Shown piece by piece: positions 56,434-64,000 of a stretch of 64,000 nt of DNA; the stretch's first letter is position 1, and every line of letters starts with the position of its first letter. The stretch spans positions 4,464,001 to 4,528,000 of the forward strand of contig NZ_CP029194.1 in NCBI RefSeq assembly GCF_008642375.1, read 5' to 3'. The notes beneath the pieces are model-generated. The model searched no databases. It had not been told where the DNA came from and saw only the letters and a list, made by a program, of their open reading frames with translations. The DNA is from Streptomyces venezuelae (GTDB lineage: Bacteria > Actinomycetota > Actinomycetes > Streptomycetales > Streptomycetaceae). The position numbers and the translations under genes were made by a program.

Positions 56434-57896
56434 GCCTGCTCTCCCTCGCTCGGAGTGGTGGCGGGGGCCGTCTTCCAGCTCGGCTTGCGGAACTTCAGGA
56501 AGGCCCACGGGATGACGAAGCCGAGGATCACGAGGCCGCCGCCGACGATGGCGACGTACGACCAGACGCTTCCGCTGCCGAACTGGGAGCTCGGGACGAA
56601 GCCGATGCACAGCGCGGCGAGCGAGGCGAGCAGGCCGACGACGCACAGGACGCCCAGCGCGGGTGCGCGGTAGCCGCGGGGGTGGTCGGGCTGGGTCCTC
56701 CGCAGGCGCATCGCCGCGGCGAACATCAGCAGGTAGACGATCAGGTACACCTGCGTGGTGATGACCGAGAAGATCCAGTACACGCTGGAGACGTTCGGGA
56801 TCAGCGCGTATCCCAGGGCGATGACCGTGGTGACGACGCCCTGGGTGACCAGGATGTTCTGCTGGATGCCGAACTTGTTCAGCTTCTGCAGGAAAGGCGG
56901 CAGGTAGCCCTCCTGGCGGGAGATCTCCAGCAGGCCCTTCGACGGCCCCGCCAGCCAGGTCAGCATGCCGCCGAGGGACGCCGAGATCAGTGCGACGGCG
57001 GCGATCGGGGTGAGCCAGCCGATGCCGAAGTACGAGAAGAAGGCGTCGAACGCCTGCATCACGCCCGCCGTGAGGCTGAGCTGGTCCGCGGGGACGACCC
57101 AGCTGATGGCCAGCGCGGGCAGGATGAAGATCAGCAGCACCAGGCCCATGGCCAGGAACATCGACTTCGGGTACTCCTTCGCCGGGTCCTTCAGCGAGGA
57201 GACGTGGACCGCGTTCATCTCCATGCCGGAGTACGACAGGAAGTTGTTGACGATCAGGACGAGGCTCGCCAGACCCGTCCACTGCGGGAGCAGGTGCGAG
57301 GAGTCCATCGGGGCCGCCGAGGGGTTGCCCTGGCCGAGGAAGACCATGCCGAGGACCACGAGCAGGGTGCCGGGGATCAGTGTCCCGATGATCAGACCCC
57401 AACTGGCCAGCCCCGCCAGCGCCTTCGTGCCGCGCGAGGAGACCCACACGCCCGTCCAGTAGAGGACCACGATGACGATCGCGGTGTACGGGCCGCTGGA
57501 GGCGAGCGCCGGATCGATGATGTACGCGATGGTGGAGGCGACGAAGCCGAGCAGGCTCGGATAGTAGAAGATCGTCATCGCGAACTGGCACCACACGGCC
57601 AGGAATCCGAGCGGCTTCGACAGGCCCTCCGAGACCCACCGGTACACGCCGCCGTTCCAGCCGGAGGCGAGCTCCGCGGAGACCAGAGCGGTCGGCAGCA
57701 GGAACACGATCGCCGGGACGAGATAGAGGAACACGCAGGCCAGGCCGTAGACGGCCATGGTGGGCGCGGCCCGCAGACTCGCCACCGACGCGGTGGTCAT
57801 CAGGGCGAGGGTGACCCAGGTGAGAGTGGTCGGCGCCGGTCGGGTCGCCGCCGCTCGTGGCCTGGGTACGTCGGCCGGTGTGTCGATGCTGCTCAT
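56430..57896 (-). CDS. APC-superfamily permease, glutamate:GABA antiporter-like
   Basis: 488 residues with 12 hydrophobic segments. ELASGWNGGVYRWVSEGLSKPLGF and NFLSYSGMEMNAVHVSSLKDPAKEYPKSMF, plus GPSKGLLEISRQEGYLPPFLQKLNKFGIQQN, are the typical GadC/YjeM-type sequences. Substrate is probably an amino acid. First gene of the operon with the single-pass protein and the ThrE-like exporter. Confidence 0.9.
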   Translation of the reverse strand: MSSIDTPADVPRPRAAATRPAPTTLTWVTLALMTTASVASLRAAPTMAVYGLACVFLYLVPAIVFLLPTALVSAELASGWNGGVYRWVSEGLSKPLGFLAVWCQFAMTIFYYPSLLGFVASTIAYIIDPALASSGPYTAIVIVVLYWTGVWVSSRGTKALAGLASWGLIIGTLIPGTLLVVLGMVFLGQGNPSAAPMDSSHLLPQWTGLASLVLIVNNFLSYSGMEMNAVHVSSLKDPAKEYPKSMFLAMGLVLLIFILPALAISWVVPADQLSLTAGVMQAFDAFFSYFGIGWLTPIAAVALISASLGGMLTWLAGPSKGLLEISRQEGYLPPFLQKLNKFGIQQNILVTQGVVTTVIALGYALIPNVSSVYWIFSVITTQVYLIVYLLMFAAAMRLRRTQPDHPRGYRAPALGVLCVVGLLASLAALCIGFVPSSQFGSGSVWSYVAIVGGGLVILGFVIPWAFLKFRKPSWKTAPATTPSEGEQA

Positions 57897-58047
57897 GTGT
57901 CGAGCCCTCCCTGTGATCGCACGCTGACCTCAAGCTCGGTCGTGCGAGGGGCTCCCACAAGCGGAGTGCGTCCGGACGGGGGACCCCGGCGCGCGGGCGC
58001 GGCGGGTCCCGTCGGCGGCCGGACGGGGACCTGGTGCGGCGGAGTGA

Positions 58048-58070
58048 CCGCCCGTCCGTCCGGCGGGCGG
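58048..58070 (-). terminator. Hairpin after the tetR gene
   Basis: CCGCCCG and CGGGCGG form a 7-bp stem with a 9-nt loop, 2 bp after the TetR stop codon. Upstream in the same gap (57972-58040) is a larger GC-rich inverted repeat around GGGGACCCC and GGGTCCC. Confidence 0.55.
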
Positions 58071-58072
58071 CG

Positions 58073-58753
58073 TCAGCCCGGCAGGCGGGCCGTCAGGCCG
58101 TCGAGCAGGGAGCCGAGCCCGTACGCGAAGGTGTCGTCGGGGGCGTCGGCGTACGCGGTGGTCTCCGCGGTGGCCGCCTCGATACGGCTCCGCAGCCGCG
58201 GGAACCGGCCGGCGGTCTCGGCGGCCTCCTTCATGGTGGCGGCGAACACCTCCTCGGCGTCGCCGCCCTCGCGCTCGATGCGGCGGGTCAGCGAGGTCGT
58301 GGCGGCGGCGGAGGAGGCGTTGCCCAGGACGTACGTGAAGACGGCGGCGGCGGCCCGGTCGGCGGCGGGTCCGGCGAAGCCGGCGGCCTCGTAGACCGCG
58401 AGGTTGTGGTCGTCGTGGCGGGCCTTGCCCTCGCCGTGGAACAGGTGGGTCGCGAAGGCCTGCACCAGCCAGGGGTGGCGGGTGAACATCGCGTACAGGT
58501 CCTCGGCCATGCTGACGGCGGCCGTGCGCCAGTCGACGGCGTCGAGGTCGGGCAGCCGGATCTCGTCCCAGACCTGGTCGCCGGCGAGCGTGACGAGGTT
58601 GTCCTTGTTCTTGACGTGCCAGTAGACGGCGGTGGCGGCCGAGTTCAGGCGCTGGCCGAGGCTGCGCATGTTGAGGCCTTCGAGGCCGTCCTCGTCGAGG
58701 AGCTCGACGGCGGTCCTGACGATCTGTTCGCGGGTGAGCGTGGGGCGCGGCAT
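58073..58753 (-). CDS. TetR-family regulator (TetR_C-type), controls local regulon
   Basis: 226 residues. The HTH domain (about 1-50) is RPTLTREQIVRTAVELLDEDGLEGLNMRSLGQRLNSAATAVYWHVKNKDNLVTLAGD, followed by an alpha-helical ligand domain (VDWRTAAVSMAEDLYAMFTRHPWLVQ). ATG 58753 is favoured over the GTG at 58771. Three copies of a 19-bp dyad lie between it and the divergent membrane protein gene, and three more lie before the serine hydrolase gene at 61.6-63 kb, defining its probable targets. Confidence 0.9.
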   Translation of the reverse strand: MPRPTLTREQIVRTAVELLDEDGLEGLNMRSLGQRLNSAATAVYWHVKNKDNLVTLAGDQVWDEIRLPDLDAVDWRTAAVSMAEDLYAMFTRHPWLVQAFATHLFHGEGKARHDDHNLAVYEAAGFAGPAADRAAAAVFTYVLGNASSAAATTSLTRRIEREGGDAEEVFAATMKEAAETAGRFPRLRSRIEAATAETTAYADAPDDTFAYGLGSLLDGLTARLPG

Positions 58754-58780
58754 GGCTTCACGATAGGTCACCGCGAACGG

Positions 58781-58867
58781 AGTTGCACAAAGTTCAAGAG
58801 ACCACTTGCACTTAGTTCAAGTGTCGGCCTACAGTTCTCGACGTCGCCACTTGAACTAAGTAAAAGT
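58781..58867. promoter_or_regulatory. Three TetR-type operators (ACTTGNACNNNGTNCAAGT)
   Basis: 19-bp dyads at 58781-58799 (AGTTGCACAAAGTTCAAGA), 58804-58822 (ACTTGCACTTAGTTCAAGT) and 58849-58867 (ACTTGAACTAAGTAAAAGT). They fill the 131-bp gap between the divergent tetR and membrane protein genes and match the three sites at 63004-63080. Confidence 0.85.
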
Positions 58868-58884
58868 CACCAGGGAGACCTTCC

Positions 58885-59412
58885 GTGAACACCCTCACCG
58901 TCCTCGCCGCAGCCGCCCAGATCCTCGTCGCCGCCGCCTTCGTCAGCATCCCGGTCCTCCGCCACCGCTTCGGCGCCGTCGCCAAGGCCGCCGCCGTCGC
59001 CGAGCTCCGCCGCCAGGACGTCCGCCCCGAGGTCCTGGAGGAGAACAAGCTCCGCTTCGACGCGAGCGGCCACGAATGGTGGGCGCCCGGGGCCTTCGCC
59101 GCCGGCTCGCTCGCCGCCGCCGTGCTCAACCTCACCGGCAGCTCCTGGGGGACCACCCTGACCTGGGTCTTCTCCTCGATCGCCTTCCTCGCCAACATCG
59201 CGATCCTGCAGAGCCAGCTCGGCGCAGTGAAGTCCGTCCGGGCCGCCTTCCGGCGCAAGGGGGACCCGGAGCTCCTGCGGGTCGACGTCCCGGCCTTCCT
59301 CGCGGCCGCCGAGGGCGCCTTCCCCGCCTGGACCCGCGTCCTCCAGAACGTCCGCCACACCGTGGTCTTCGCCGGCTCCGCGCTGGCCCTGACCTTCGCT
59401 GCCCTGGTCTGA
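58885..59412 (+). CDS. Small membrane protein in the TetR regulon
   Basis: 175 residues, GTG start at 58885 with CAGGGAGA upstream. Four hydrophobic segments are seen (about 3-25, 65-85, 90-110, 152-172). Family unrecognised. Its control region carries the TetR dyads, so TetR is its likely repressor; function unknown. Confidence 0.75.
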   Translation: MNTLTVLAAAAQILVAAAFVSIPVLRHRFGAVAKAAAVAELRRQDVRPEVLEENKLRFDASGHEWWAPGAFAAGSLAAAVLNLTGSSWGTTLTWVFSSIAFLANIAILQSQLGAVKSVRAAFRRKGDPELLRVDVPAFLAAAEGAFPAWTRVLQNVRHTVVFAGSALALTFAALV

Positions 59413-59551
59413 CACCCACCCAGGTCTTCGCCACCGTCTACACCCGGGCCGCCTTCGCCCGCTCGGCCGAGCCCGCCGTCCGTACGGTCGGCGCGCCCGC
59501 CCTGACAGCCGCCGCGAACTCCGCCCTCCCCGCCTTCTTCTCGCCCGCCCG

Positions 59552-60550
59552 TCAGCCGACGGTGCGGGCGAAGGCGCGTCTGTAGGAGCGGGGCGGGACG
59601 CCTCGGCGGCGGACGAACTGGGCGCGGAGCACGGCCGCGCTGCCGAAGCCGACCGCGCGGGCGATCTCCTCGACCGGCAGATCCGTGGTCTCCAGGAGCT
59701 CCTCGGCGCGGCTGAGGCGCAGCCCGAGCAGCCAGGCGTGCGGGGTCGTGCCCGTGGAGGCGGCGAAGCGGCGGGCGAAGGAACGCCGGCTCATCAGGGC
59801 CCGGCGGGCCAGCTCGGCGACGGGGAGCGGCTCGTGGAGATGCTCGCGGGCCCAGGCGAGGACCTCGGAGAGCCGCTCGTCCTGGCTGTCCTCCGGTACG
59901 GGAGTGGCCAGGTACTGGGCCTGGCCGCCGTCCCGGTGGGAGGGGAGCACCAGGTCCCGGGCGATGGCGTTGGCCGTGGTGGCGCCGTACTCGCGCCGCA
60001 GGAGGTGCAGGCAGAGGTCGAAGCCCGCGGCGGCGCCCGCGCCCGTGGCGACGCTGCCCTCGTCCACGTACAGGGCGTCGGGGTCGACGGTGACGGCCGG
60101 GTGGCGCTCGGCCAGGAGCCCGGCGAACCGCCAGTGGGTGGTGGCCCGCCGGCCGTCGAGGAGCCCGGCCGCGGCGAGCGCGAAGGCGCCGACGCAGTGG
60201 GCCGCGACCAGGGCGCCGCGCCGGTGGGCGGCGGTCAGCGCGTCGAGCACGGCGGGGGCCGGGGGCGTACGGAAGTCGGCCCAGGGAAGGGCGATGACGA
60301 GGTCGGCCGAGGCGAGCCGGTCCAGGCCGTGCTCGACGACGAGCGGCAGGCCGACATCGGTGCGGACCCGGCCGGGCCGGTCGGTGCACAGGGCGAAGTC
60401 GAAGACCGGCAGGCCCTGTCCGCGGGCGTCGAACACCTCGGAGACGATGCCGGCGCCGAGCATGCCGACGCCGGACGGGGCATAGGCGGCGACGGTCACG
60501 AAGGGCGGCACGGAGGGAGTCTGCCATGCGGCCCGCTTCGCGACTGGCAC
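59552..60550 (-). CDS. GlxA-type AraC regulator with DJ-1/PfpI domain
   Basis: 332 residues: N-terminal class-I amidotransferase-like (DJ-1/PfpI) domain (about 18-190, elbow VAAHCVGAFALAAAGLLDGRRATTHW) and C-terminal AraC double HTH (about 225-330: LARRALMSRRSFARRFAASTGTTPHAWLLGLRLSRAEELLETTDLPVEEIARAVGFGSAAVLRAQF). Typical of the amine/betaine-sensing GlxA group. The start is uncertain: GTG 60550 is used, GTG 60511 would begin closer to the fold. Confidence 0.87.
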   Translation of the reverse strand: MPVAKRAAWQTPSVPPFVTVAAYAPSGVGMLGAGIVSEVFDARGQGLPVFDFALCTDRPGRVRTDVGLPLVVEHGLDRLASADLVIALPWADFRTPPAPAVLDALTAAHRRGALVAAHCVGAFALAAAGLLDGRRATTHWRFAGLLAERHPAVTVDPDALYVDEGSVATGAGAAAGFDLCLHLLRREYGATTANAIARDLVLPSHRDGGQAQYLATPVPEDSQDERLSEVLAWAREHLHEPLPVAELARRALMSRRSFARRFAASTGTTPHAWLLGLRLSRAEELLETTDLPVEEIARAVGFGSAAVLRAQFVRRRGVPPRSYRRAFARTVG

Positions 60551-60616
60551 GATTCACGCGATCGCTGGCAGCACGGCCACTCGTGAAGGGGCCGCCGCAC
60601 GCGAAGACTTGGGTCC

Positions 60617-61219
60617 ATGAACACCAACGACGACGCGCCCCTCGGCTGCACCGCCCGCTACACGGTCCTGACCACCGGCTACACCCTCTCCACCGGCCCC
60701 GGGGTCGCCGCCACCGTCTCCTACGTGCACGACGGCGACCGGCACGTGATCGTCGACCCCGGCATGGTCGCCGGCCGCGACCGGATCCTCGGCCCGCTCG
60801 CCGAACTGGGCCTCGGCCCCGACGACATCACCGATGTCGTCCTCAGCCACCACCACCCCGACAACACGATGAACGTCGGCCTCTTCGGCCGGGCGCGCGT
60901 CCACGACCACAAGGCGATCTACGAGAACGACCAGTGGACCGACCGGGACGCCGAGGGCCACGAACTCACCCCGTCGCTCCGCCTGATCCGGACCCCCGGC
61001 CACAGCCGCGAGGACATCACGCTCCTCGCGGGCACCGAGACCGAGGTCGTCGCCTTCGTGGGCGACCTCTGGTGGCGGCCGAACGGCCCGGTGGACGACC
61101 CGGTCGCCCCGGACCACACGGTCCTGCGCGACTCCCGGCTCCGTGTCCTCGGCGCCGCCGACGTGATCGTCCCGGGCCACGGCCCGGCCTTCCCGGCGGA
61201 CGACACGGCGCCGCGCTAG
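60617..61219 (+). CDS. Metallo-beta-lactamase-fold hydrolase (MBLAC1-like)
   Basis: 200 residues. Metal-binding layout: VVLSHHHPDNTMNVGLFG (HxHxDH variant ending in Asn), RTPGHSREDITLL, AFVGDLWW and VPGHGPAF. One metal ligand His is replaced by Asn in the first motif, so single-metal or altered activity is likely. Divergent from the AraC gene. A strong terminator follows. Confidence 0.85.
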   Translation: MNTNDDAPLGCTARYTVLTTGYTLSTGPGVAATVSYVHDGDRHVIVDPGMVAGRDRILGPLAELGLGPDDITDVVLSHHHPDNTMNVGLFGRARVHDHKAIYENDQWTDRDAEGHELTPSLRLIRTPGHSREDITLLAGTETEVVAFVGDLWWRPNGPVDDPVAPDHTVLRDSRLRVLGAADVIVPGHGPAFPADDTAPR

Positions 61220-61230
61220 CGAACCGGCTA

Positions 61231-61270
61231 CGACCGAGGCCCCGGGGTGGACACCCCGGCGCCTCGGTCG
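61231..61270 (+). terminator. Terminator after the MBL gene
   Basis: CGACCGAGGC-C-CCGGGGTG pairs with CACCCCGG-C-GCCTCGGTCG around a 2-nt spacer, a 19-bp stem with one mismatch. Ends the MBL gene and can also serve the convergent antitoxin-like gene. Confidence 0.75.
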
Positions 61271-61294
61271 TTCGTTCCGGCTCCTATGGGAGGG

Positions 61295-61495
61295 CTACTC
61301 CTTGGCAGGCGGCGGCTGCTGTTGCTGCTGCTGCGTGCCCAGCTGCTCGTGGAGCTTCTGCTGGGCCGTATCGACCTGGCTCTGGTACTTGTTGCCCGTC
61401 TTGGCGTCGAAGGTGTCGCCCGCCTTCTCGACACCCTGACGTGCGACGTCCTCATGGCCCTTGAGCATGCCCTTGAGCTTGTCGAGCATGGACAT
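61295..61495 (-). CDS. MT0933-like antitoxin family protein
   Basis: 66 residues, Lys/Gln-rich, helical: MSMLDKLKGMLKGHEDVARQ, then GDTFDAKTGNKYQSQVDTAQQKLHEQLG and a polyQ-P tail. The DKLK...G..D......K.GD.FDAKTG.KY wording is that of PF14013-type antitoxin-like proteins. No toxin gene adjoins it, so an antitoxin role is doubtful. GAGGAGGA lies 6 nt before the ATG. Confidence 0.78.
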   Translation of the reverse strand: MSMLDKLKGMLKGHEDVARQGVEKAGDTFDAKTGNKYQSQVDTAQQKLHEQLGTQQQQQQPPPAKE

Positions 61496-61584
61496 TACTT
61501 GTCCTCCTCACGAAAAGCCGACGCACCCAGCATCCCGGTGAACCGGAACTTCCGCATCCTGGCCGCTTCAGGACGGTTCGAGCA

Positions 61585-62976
61585 CTACGCGGCCGGCGCC
61601 GCCGCGACCCGGGTGAACAGGCGGCCGCCGAGGTCGGCTCCGGTGATGGCCCCGCTGTCGTCGCGGGTGAAGAAGCCGCGCTGACCCTGGAGGCCGCCGC
61701 CGGTGACGATGTACTCGTCGCCGTCGCCGGGCAGGAGGCCGAGACCGGCCGCCGGGAGGTCGGCGGGCATCTCGGCGTCGGAGGCCGCACGGAGCTCGGG
61801 CTTGATCGCGCAGGCGATGGTCAGCCCGGAGGTCTCGGCATCCACGGTGATCGTCATCATCTCGTTCGCGTACTCCCCGACGAGTTCGCGGGCGCGCGCC
61901 GGGTCGTGGGGCAGCGGCTCCGGGTCGCGGTCGATGACGCCCAGGTAGTGCTCCAGGGCCCAGCGGACGACGGCCCGGTTGAGCGCGAGGCCGCTGTCCG
62001 GGCCCTCGTTGGAGGCGACGACGACGGCGAAGTCGCGCTCGGGGACGAGGACCAGCTCGGCGAACTGGCCACTGGCCGAGCCGCCGTGCTCGACGACGCG
62101 GACGCCGTCGGAGTCGCGCAGGAACCAGCCGACGCCCATGGCGTCGCCGAGCGAGGTGCCCCGCAGCTCGACCGTCGGCTGCTGCATCCGGTGCATCACC
62201 TGGGGAGGCATCACGCGGGCGCCGGAGTCGGAGCGGCCGAGCCAGAGGTGGAACCGGGCCCAGCGCATCAAGTCGTCCATCGAGGCCAGGGCCCCGCCGC
62301 CGGCGTTGTTGGCGCGGCTCTCCTTCCACGGCGCGAGGGTCGACAGGGTGCCGTCCTCCTCGCGGTGGTGGGAGGCGGAGCAGCCCAGGGCGAGGGCCTC
62401 GTCGAGCGAGTAGGTGGTGCGCGACATCCCCAGCGGCTCGAACAGGAGCCTGGAGACGGCCTCTTCGAAGGGGAGGCGGGTGACGTTCTCGATGATCCGG
62501 CCGGCCAGGTTGTATCCGGTCTGACTGTAGGAGGACCGGCCGCCGGGCGGGCCGATCAGCTCCGACTCCTCCAGCCGCGCCACGTAGGCGGCCAGGGCGT
62601 CGTCGCCCTCACCGGTCTCGGCGCCGAACCGCCAGTCGAGTCCGGCGGTGTGGTTGAGCAGCTGGAGCACGGTGATCTCCGCGGCGGTCCGCTCGTCGGC
62701 GAGCCTGAGCTCGGGGACGTATCGCCGTACGGGCGCGTCCAGTTCGACCTGTCCGTCGGCGACGAGCCGCATCAGCGCGGTCGCGGTGAACGACTTGGAG
62801 ACCGAGCCCACCAGGAAGAGCGTGTCCTCGCCGACGGGCACCGGGGTGTCGATGCTCGTGACGCCGTGTGAGGCGAAGGTCTCCCGGTTGCCCGTCCAGA
62901 TCCCGACGGACACCCCCGGTACGCCCAGCTCGGTGGCCTTGGCCTCGATGAAACGGGCCAGCTCGTCCTTCGACAT
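61585..62976 (-). CDS. Cytosolic beta-lactamase-family serine hydrolase in the TetR regulon
   Basis: 463 residues without signal peptide. SxxK is in FLVGSVSKSFTATAL, the second motif is SYSQTGYNLAG (Gln where the class-C YxN Asn usually is) and an HGG motif is in VVEHGGSASGQFAELV. The family includes esterases and D-stereospecific peptidases. ATG 62976 has GAGGAGA upstream. Three TetR-type dyads lie 28-104 bp upstream, so TetR at 58 kb is the likely controller. Confidence 0.88.
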   Translation of the reverse strand: MSKDELARFIEAKATELGVPGVSVGIWTGNRETFASHGVTSIDTPVPVGEDTLFLVGSVSKSFTATALMRLVADGQVELDAPVRRYVPELRLADERTAAEITVLQLLNHTAGLDWRFGAETGEGDDALAAYVARLEESELIGPPGGRSSYSQTGYNLAGRIIENVTRLPFEEAVSRLLFEPLGMSRTTYSLDEALALGCSASHHREEDGTLSTLAPWKESRANNAGGGALASMDDLMRWARFHLWLGRSDSGARVMPPQVMHRMQQPTVELRGTSLGDAMGVGWFLRDSDGVRVVEHGGSASGQFAELVLVPERDFAVVVASNEGPDSGLALNRAVVRWALEHYLGVIDRDPEPLPHDPARARELVGEYANEMMTITVDAETSGLTIACAIKPELRAASDAEMPADLPAAGLGLLPGDGDEYIVTGGGLQGQRGFFTRDDSGAITGADLGGRLFTRVAAAPAA

Positions 62977-63003
62977 GAACGTCTCCTCGGTTTCCGTGCA
63001 CGG

Positions 63004-63080
63004 ACTTGCACTGTGTTCAAGTGGGACGCTACCCCCTGACTTGAACAGCGTGCAAGAGGGAACTTGAACTAAGTGCAAGC
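63004..63080. promoter_or_regulatory. Three TetR-type operators upstream of the serine hydrolase gene
   Basis: 19-bp dyads at 63004-63022 (ACTTGCACTGTGTTCAAGT), 63039-63057 (ACTTGAACAGCGTGCAAGA) and 63062-63080 (ACTTGAACTAAGTGCAAGC). They follow the same consensus as those at 58781-58867, and one pair in each set is spaced 23 bp apart. Confidence 0.85.
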
Positions 63081-63100
63081 GGTCTGCCTCCGAGCTCGCA

Positions 63101-63129
63101 GAAGGCCCGGGTCGCCGACCCGGGCCTTC
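63101..63129. terminator. Hairpin between the serine hydrolase control region and the oxidoreductase gene
   Basis: GAAGGCCCGGGTC and GACCCGGGCCTTC form a perfect 13-bp stem with a 3-nt loop, 25 bp after the oxidoreductase stop codon. It is a strong terminator that isolates the downstream serine hydrolase unit. Confidence 0.8.
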
Positions 63130-63154
63130 GTGGAAGAGCGGATGACGTGCGGAC

Positions 63155-64000
63155 TCAGGCCGCCGCCTCCACCCGCGCGAGGCCCGCGGGCTCCTGCCGT
63201 GCGACGCGGTGGCGGCGGGTCGGGAGGCCCAGGGTCGGGTTGGCGGTGCCCCAGGCCGCGCCCTTGCAGATCATTTCCTTGTAGCGGGCCGCGATACGGC
63301 CCGTCAGGGCCTTCTCGACCGCCTGGTCCTCGGCGGTGACGAACTGGATCAGGCCGTCGCTGCGGCCGAGCGAGACGCACTGCTGCGAGTAGCGGATGGC
63401 GATGTGGGGGACCTTGGTGTCGGCCAGCCGGGCGGCGATGGCGTCGGCGGCCTGCCAGGCCATGGGGACACCAGAGGCGCAGGACATGCGCAGCGGCTTG
63501 TCGCCCGGGCCGAGCGCCATCGCCGCGTCGCCCACGGCGTACACGTCCGGGTGGGAGACCGAGCGCATCGTGCTGTCGACCACGATCTGGCCGCCGTCGG
63601 TGAGCTCCAGGGTGGTGGCGCCGGCGATCGGATGGACGGCGAAACCGGTGGTCCAGACGGTGACCTCGGCGGGGATGGTCCGGCCGTCGGCGGTCGTGAC
63701 GCGGTCCGCCTCCACGGCGTCGACCGCGGCGTGTTCGTGGACCGTGATGCCGAGCTTGTCCACCACCTTCCGCAGGTGGGCGCGGCCCTTCTCCGAGAGC
63801 CAGTCGCCGAGTGCGCCGCGGGTGGCCAGGGAGACGTCGAGGTCCGGGCGGGCCTCGGCGATCTCCGTCGCGCCCTCCAGGCCGGTGAGCCCGCCGCCGA
63901 CCACGACGACCGGGCGGCCGGCGTCCAGGGCGGCCAGGCGGTCGCGGAGGCGCAGGGCGCCGGGGCGGCTGGAGATCTCGTGGGCGTGCTCGGCGGTACC
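63155..64000 (-). CDS. FAD-dependent NAD(P)H oxidoreductase (3' part; truncated by window edge)
   Basis: The frame is open to the window edge; about 281 C-terminal residues are present. Rossmann motif VVVVGGGLTGLEGATEIAEARPDLDVSLATRG binds NAD(P)H. The FAD-binding motif is VYAVGDAAMALGPGDKPLRMSCASGVPMAWQAADAIAARL. This is the pattern of NDH-2-like or ferredoxin-reductase-like pyridine nucleotide-disulfide oxidoreductases; no disulfide Cys pair is seen. Confidence 0.87.
   Translation of the reverse strand, partial: GTAEHAHEISSRPGALRLRDRLAALDAGRPVVVVGGGLTGLEGATEIAEARPDLDVSLATRGALGDWLSEKGRAHLRKVVDKLGITVHEHAAVDAVEADRVTTADGRTIPAEVTVWTTGFAVHPIAGATTLELTDGGQIVVDSTMRSVSHPDVYAVGDAAMALGPGDKPLRMSCASGVPMAWQAADAIAARLADTKVPHIAIRYSQQCVSLGRSDGLIQFVTAEDQAVEKALTGRIAARYKEMICKGAAWGTANPTLGLPTRRHRVARQEPAGLARVEAAA

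Noticed and set aside
59413..59551. Small gene after the TetR-regulon membrane protein
   Set aside because: One frame reads protein-like (VFATVYTRAAFARSAEPAVRT) but lacks start codon and ribosome site; more likely chance in GC-rich DNA.
61295..61495. Toxin-antitoxin module
   Set aside because: Only the antitoxin-like protein is present; neighbouring genes (MBL hydrolase, serine hydrolase) are not toxin families.

Overview
The window is a stretch of a Streptomyces-type chromosome. The DNA is very GC-rich with strong GC bias at third codon positions, GTG starts are common, and many promoters end in a TAGAGT-like -10. The gene content fits: bL37, MocR, YtrA-type GntR, DUF2630, DUF6126, DUF6879, a PhoX-type phosphatase and actinobacterial cobalamin genes. 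I saw no tRNA, rRNA, insertion sequence, integrase or CRISPR array. About 60 protein genes are supported, plus two cobalamin riboswitches and several operator arrays.

Layout. 0-8 kb: 3' part of metG (left edge cuts the gene), a two-component system, an acidic VWA protein and a PhoX-like secreted phosphatase with a candidate PHO box. 8-15.4 kb: an amino-acid permease, a FUSC exporter, a GtrA protein and a four-gene operon (DUF7144, lipoprotein, endonuclease/phosphatase-fold protein, DUF2630). 15.4-20 kb: two regulator-centred units. A MocR regulator faces an alpha/beta hydrolase. An Rrf2 regulator precedes an MFS transporter-RidA pair, and the same 25-nt dyad lies at both the rrf2 and MFS starts. 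21.1-26.5 kb: a candidate RiPP or peptide-nucleotide locus. It has a previously uncalled 24-residue peptide ending in Asn, divergent from a ThiF/MccB-like adenylating enzyme, an RRE-M50 membrane protease and a DUF6879 protein, followed by a DrrAB-like ABC transporter. This is the most promising candidate for an undescribed system.

26.5-29.5 kb: a PP2C relic, a VOC protein, an LLM flavin monooxygenase-FMN reductase pair and a small membrane protein. 29.5-48 kb: cobalamin corrin-ring genes (cobL, cobM, cbiD, cobK, cobIJ, cobH, cobG, cobN). They are interrupted by bL37, a GNAT protein, a PA14/FN3 secreted protein, a serine hydrolase and a WXG100-like/DUF1023/lipoprotein module. cobN has a cobalamin riboswitch; a second riboswitch controls the cobalt transporter genes cbtB-cbtA at 52.6 kb, so low B12 would raise both cobalt import and chelation.

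48-58 kb: DoxX/MarR, nucleoside hydrolase, DUF1648/GntR, a phosphoglycerate-mutase-fold pseudoenzyme, CbtBA, a hydroxyacid dehydrogenase and an APC permease-small membrane protein-ThrE operon. 58-63.1 kb: a TetR gene whose control region holds three copies of a 19-bp dyad. A matching set of three copies lies upstream of a serine hydrolase gene 4.2 kb away, defining a small local regulon. The window ends inside an FAD/NAD(P)-dependent oxidoreductase gene.

All functions are inferred by reading motifs. No database search, alignment or structure prediction was run.
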